Source of the DNA: JBOGUF01 sp050696075
GTDB lineage: Bacteria > Chloroflexota > Chloroflexia > Thermomicrobiales > UBA6265
DNA length: 64,000 nt
Assembly (NCBI GenBank): GCA_050696075.1
Contig: JBOGUF010000216.1
Span: forward strand, 1-64,000
Reading direction: 5' to 3'
Below, one piece after another: positions 61,258 through 64,000 of this stretch (position 1 is its first letter; each line of letters opens with the position of its first letter). The notes below the pieces were generated by a model. That model worked only from the letters and a program-made list of their open reading frames with translations, did no database searches and was not told where the DNA came from. Made by a program: the position numbers and the translations under genes.

Positions 61258-62538
61258 ATGGTGGCCACCGCGCCAGGAGCTCGAAACTTTGACATCAAGG
61301 ATCCGTCGCTCGCGTCTGATGGTCGGCGGCGCATCGACTGGGCCCGTCGTGAGATGCCGGTGCTGCAGCAGATTCGGGAGAGCTTCGCCAAAGAACGGCC
61401 CCTGGCTGGTATCCGGATGCTTTGCTGCGCCCACATCACGACCGAAACGGCGAACCTGGCGCTGACGCTGAAGGCCGGCGGGGCCGATGCCGTCCTGTGC
61501 GCGAGCAACCCGCTCTCGACGCAGGACGACGTCGCCGCGGCCTTGGTGGAGGATGGCATTTCGGTCTTCGCGATTAAAGGCGAGGACGGCGAGACCTACG
61601 TGCGGCACATCCGTAGCGCGCTCGAACACCGGCCGAACCTGATCGTGGACGACGGCGCCGACGTCGTAACAATGGTCCACCGCGAGTACCAAGACCTCCT
61701 GCCGGAGATCATCGGCGCGACCGAAGAGACGACGACGGGTGTCATCCGCGAGAAGGCGATGGAAAAGGATGGGGTGCTTAAGTTCCCCATCATTGCCGTG
61801 AACGACGCCGACACGAAGCATTTCTTCGACAATCGCTATGGCACCGGCCAAAGCACCATCGACGGCATCCTCCGGGCGACGAACATCCTGCTGGCGGGCA
61901 AGGCGGTCGTCGTCGCCGGCTACGGCTGGTGCGGCAAGGGGATCGCGATGCGTCTGCGCGGCATGGGCGCGCGGGTGATCGTGACCGAAATCGACCCGGT
62001 GAAGGCGCTAGAAGCGGCCATGGACGGCTTTGCCGTGATGACCATGGATCGTGCGGCGGCGCAGGGAGACCTCTTCATCACGGCGACTGGCAACATCAAC
62101 GTCGTCGACCGCCAGCACTTCGCGCAGATGAAGGATGGCGCGATCATGGCGAATTCCGGTCATTTCAACGCCGAGGTCAATCTGGGGGCGCTGGAGGAGA
62201 TGGCGGGCGAGGGACGGCGCACACTACGGCCCTTCGTCGAGGAGTTCCAGCTTGCCACGGATCATCGCGTCATTGTCCTGGGCGAAGGCAGGCTGATCAA
62301 TCTTGCCGCGGCCGAAGGACACCCAGCCAGCGTCATGGATATGAGCTTCGCCAATCAGGCGCTTGCGGCCGGATATCTGGTCCGTGAGGGCCGGTCACTC
62401 GAACCGCGGGTGTACCGCGTGCCCGAGGAGATCGACAAAGAGATCGCGCGGCTTAAGCTCGTCAGCATGGACATCGAGATTGACGAACTCACGCCGGAGC
62501 AGGACCATTATCTCAGTTCGTGGGAGTCGGGAACGTAG
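61258..62538 (+). CDS. ahcY: Adenosylhomocysteinase
   Basis: AhcY hydrolyses S-adenosylhomocysteine to adenosine and homocysteine with tightly bound NAD+. The 426-residue protein has CCAHITTETANLALTL, NDADTKHFFDNRYGTGQS, the NAD loop VVAGYGWCGKG and SGHFNAEV. The short form (without a 40-residue insertion) is typical of many thermophiles and archaea. GGGAGGAAC precedes the ATG. Confidence 0.97.
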   Translation: MVATAPGARNFDIKDPSLASDGRRRIDWARREMPVLQQIRESFAKERPLAGIRMLCCAHITTETANLALTLKAGGADAVLCASNPLSTQDDVAAALVEDGISVFAIKGEDGETYVRHIRSALEHRPNLIVDDGADVVTMVHREYQDLLPEIIGATEETTTGVIREKAMEKDGVLKFPIIAVNDADTKHFFDNRYGTGQSTIDGILRATNILLAGKAVVVAGYGWCGKGIAMRLRGMGARVIVTEIDPVKALEAAMDGFAVMTMDRAAAQGDLFITATGNINVVDRQHFAQMKDGAIMANSGHFNAEVNLGALEEMAGEGRRTLRPFVEEFQLATDHRVIVLGEGRLINLAAAEGHPASVMDMSFANQALAAGYLVREGRSLEPRVYRVPEEIDKEIARLKLVSMDIEIDELTPEQDHYLSSWESGT

Positions 62539-62581
62539 CAGCCAGCCGTCGTGATCGCGGAACAGAGGTGACGCTGGGGGA

Positions 62582-63823
62582 ATGGGAGCGATGAGTTCGA
62601 CGTTTGGCGCCGCGGAGCGGACGTACTTCACATCGGAGTCGGTGACCGAAGGGCATCCTGACAAGGTATGCGATCAGATATCGGATGCGGTGCTCGACGC
62701 CGTATTGGCCGAGGATCCCTTGGGTCGCGTTGCCTGCGAGACGGCGACGACCACGGGGATGGTCATCGTCTTCGGCGAGATAACGACCAGCACGTACGTC
62801 GACGTGCAGTCGCTCGTGCGGGAAGTGATTCGCGACATCGGTTATACGAGTTCCGACCAGGGATTTGACGCCGCGACCTGCGGCGTCGTGGTGTCGATCA
62901 AGGAACAAAGCGTCGAGATTGCCCAAGGGGTTTCCCACGCGCTCGAAACGCGTGGTGTCGCCACTTCCGACATCTATGACCTGACCGGCGCCGGCGACCA
63001 GGGCATGATGATCGGCTTCGCCTGCCGGGAGACGCCGGAACTCATGCCGCTGCCCATCGCGCTTGCCCACGCGATCTGCCGCCAACTCTCCGTCGCGCGG
63101 CGAGCAGACGATTTGCCCTATTTGCGGCCCGACGGCAAGAGCCAAGTTACCGTCGAGTATCGACGCGGTCAACCTTACCGCGTCGATACGGTTGTCGTTT
63201 CGACCCAACACGCGGCGACGGTCTCGAACGAAGTGATCCGCCGTGATGTCATCGATGAAGTTGTGCGCCGCGTTGTGCCGGCGGACCTGCTTGACGGCGA
63301 TACGAAGTTTTTCGTCAATCCGAGCGGTCGATTCGTGCTCGGTGGACCGATGGCAGACGCTGGACTGACCGGGCGCAAGATTATCGTCGATACCTACGGC
63401 GGGATGGCTCGTCACGGCGGTGGTGCTTTTTCCGGTAAGGATGCAACGAAGGTCGATCGCTCGGGTGCATATGCGGCGCGATACGTCGCCAAGAACGTCG
63501 TCGCGGCCGGATTAGCCGACCGGTTTGAACTGCAAGTGTCGTATGCGATTGGCGTTGCGCATCCGGTGTCGCTCTTCTGCGAGACCTTTGGCACCGGCCG
63601 GGTAGCGGATGACGTGATCGAGCGGCTGATTCGCGAGTACTTCGATTTGCGGCCGGCAGCGATCATCGACACATTGGGACTTCGCCGCCCGATCTATCGC
63701 CAGACCGCGGCCTTCGGGCACTTTGGTCGCTCCGATCTCGATCTGCCGTGGGAACAGACCGACAAGGCGGACGCCTTGGCAGCCGCGGCGGGCATCACGC
63801 CGTTGGTCGCGGCGATCAGCTAA
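62582..63823 (+). CDS. metK: S-adenosylmethionine synthetase
   Basis: MetK makes S-adenosylmethionine from methionine and ATP. The 413-residue protein has FTSESVTEGHPDKVCDQISDAVLD, GAGDQGMM with FACRET, the catalytic loop DTYGGMARHGGGAFSGKDATKVDRS, and C-terminal ALGL-type IIDTLGLRRPIYRQTAAFGHFG. ATG 62582 has GAGGTGA 10 bases upstream. With the kinase and AhcY it forms a methyl-cycle unit; no SAM or SAH riboswitch is visible in the leaders. Confidence 0.97.
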   Translation: MGAMSSTFGAAERTYFTSESVTEGHPDKVCDQISDAVLDAVLAEDPLGRVACETATTTGMVIVFGEITTSTYVDVQSLVREVIRDIGYTSSDQGFDAATCGVVVSIKEQSVEIAQGVSHALETRGVATSDIYDLTGAGDQGMMIGFACRETPELMPLPIALAHAICRQLSVARRADDLPYLRPDGKSQVTVEYRRGQPYRVDTVVVSTQHAATVSNEVIRRDVIDEVVRRVVPADLLDGDTKFFVNPSGRFVLGGPMADAGLTGRKIIVDTYGGMARHGGGAFSGKDATKVDRSGAYAARYVAKNVVAAGLADRFELQVSYAIGVAHPVSLFCETFGTGRVADDVIERLIREYFDLRPAAIIDTLGLRRPIYRQTAAFGHFGRSDLDLPWEQTDKADALAAAAGITPLVAAIS

Positions 63824-63847
63824 CGCCTAATCTGAGACGAACCAGAT

Positions 63848-63880
63848 ACGCCGAGCTCCCATCGTGGGCTCGGCGTCTTG
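63848..63880 (+). terminator. Terminator after metK
   Basis: ACGCCGAGC/GCTCGGCGT (9 bp, 11-base loop, 63848-63876) is followed by CTTGGTGTT. It closes the kinase-ahcY-metK unit. Beyond it, 63881-64000 holds no recognisable gene start or RNA. Confidence 0.75.
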
Positions 63881-64000
63881 GTGTTCGCGGCACTATTCAG
63901 GTTTGTCTCTGTCTGTACCTTGAGAGCACGTGACGATACGACGCCATGCTACGGGGAACCAGTATCTAGTCCCTTGCGGCACCGCTTCGACCGTGAGACG

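Overview
The window is GC-rich bacterial DNA with two parts. The content (DUF3090 protein, NfeD-flotillin pair, CarH-type B12 regulator, CIRCE-controlled groESL, tRNA genes with encoded CCA) best fits a Chloroflexota bacterium, probably Thermomicrobia or a relative. That placement is inference from gene content; no 16S gene is present.

Positions 1 to about 21,000 are the right-hand part of an integrated mobile element with plasmid/ICE-like genes. From the left: a probable IS end breaking hsdM, a GIY-YIG/DUF4357 gene and hsdR (a damaged type I restriction locus); a PIN/AbrB toxin-antitoxin pair; a primase with a C-terminal zinc finger; an ArdC-like antirestriction protein; several small unknown genes; a plus-strand partition and replication module (ParA, a ribbon-helix-helix protein, a winged-helix initiator) surrounded by phased CGKMCG hexamers that look like a centromere or origin; two paralogous replication-relaxation proteins; a VirD4/TraG-like ATPase; a membrane protein; and a tyrosine recombinase. 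The element ends in the middle of a tRNA-Lys(CTT) gene, of which only the 5' half remains. No relaxase or type IV secretion genes are visible.

From 21,090 to the end the DNA is chromosomal housekeeping: gatA-gatC and a CarH-like regulator; a propeller lipoprotein; dnaX; rsmI; rodA with an HD-domain gene; NfeD and flotillin; DUF3090. Next comes a complete branched-chain amino acid operon (ilvB-ilvN-ilvC-leuA-leuC-leuD-leuB) preceded by a promoter, a 31-codon leader peptide rich in Leu/Ile/Val, and a four-segment attenuator. Several intergenic spacers of this operon hold small palindromic repeats.

After it come a minus-strand group (aminotransferase, RidA, GreA, 2H-type protein), CIRCE-groES-groEL, a ferredoxin pair, five tRNA genes around a rhodanese gene, divergent larA and mdh, moeA, a DUF697-like membrane protein, glpK with an NtrC-type regulator, a fused aroK-aroB gene, and a methylation-cycle group (PfkB/adenosine kinase-like, ahcY, metK) closed by a strong terminator. 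The most notable items are the ilv attenuator, the interrupted tRNA-Lys, the phased hexamer array, the 253-bp nested palindrome at 15,496-15,748 and the CarH-type photoreceptor gene.
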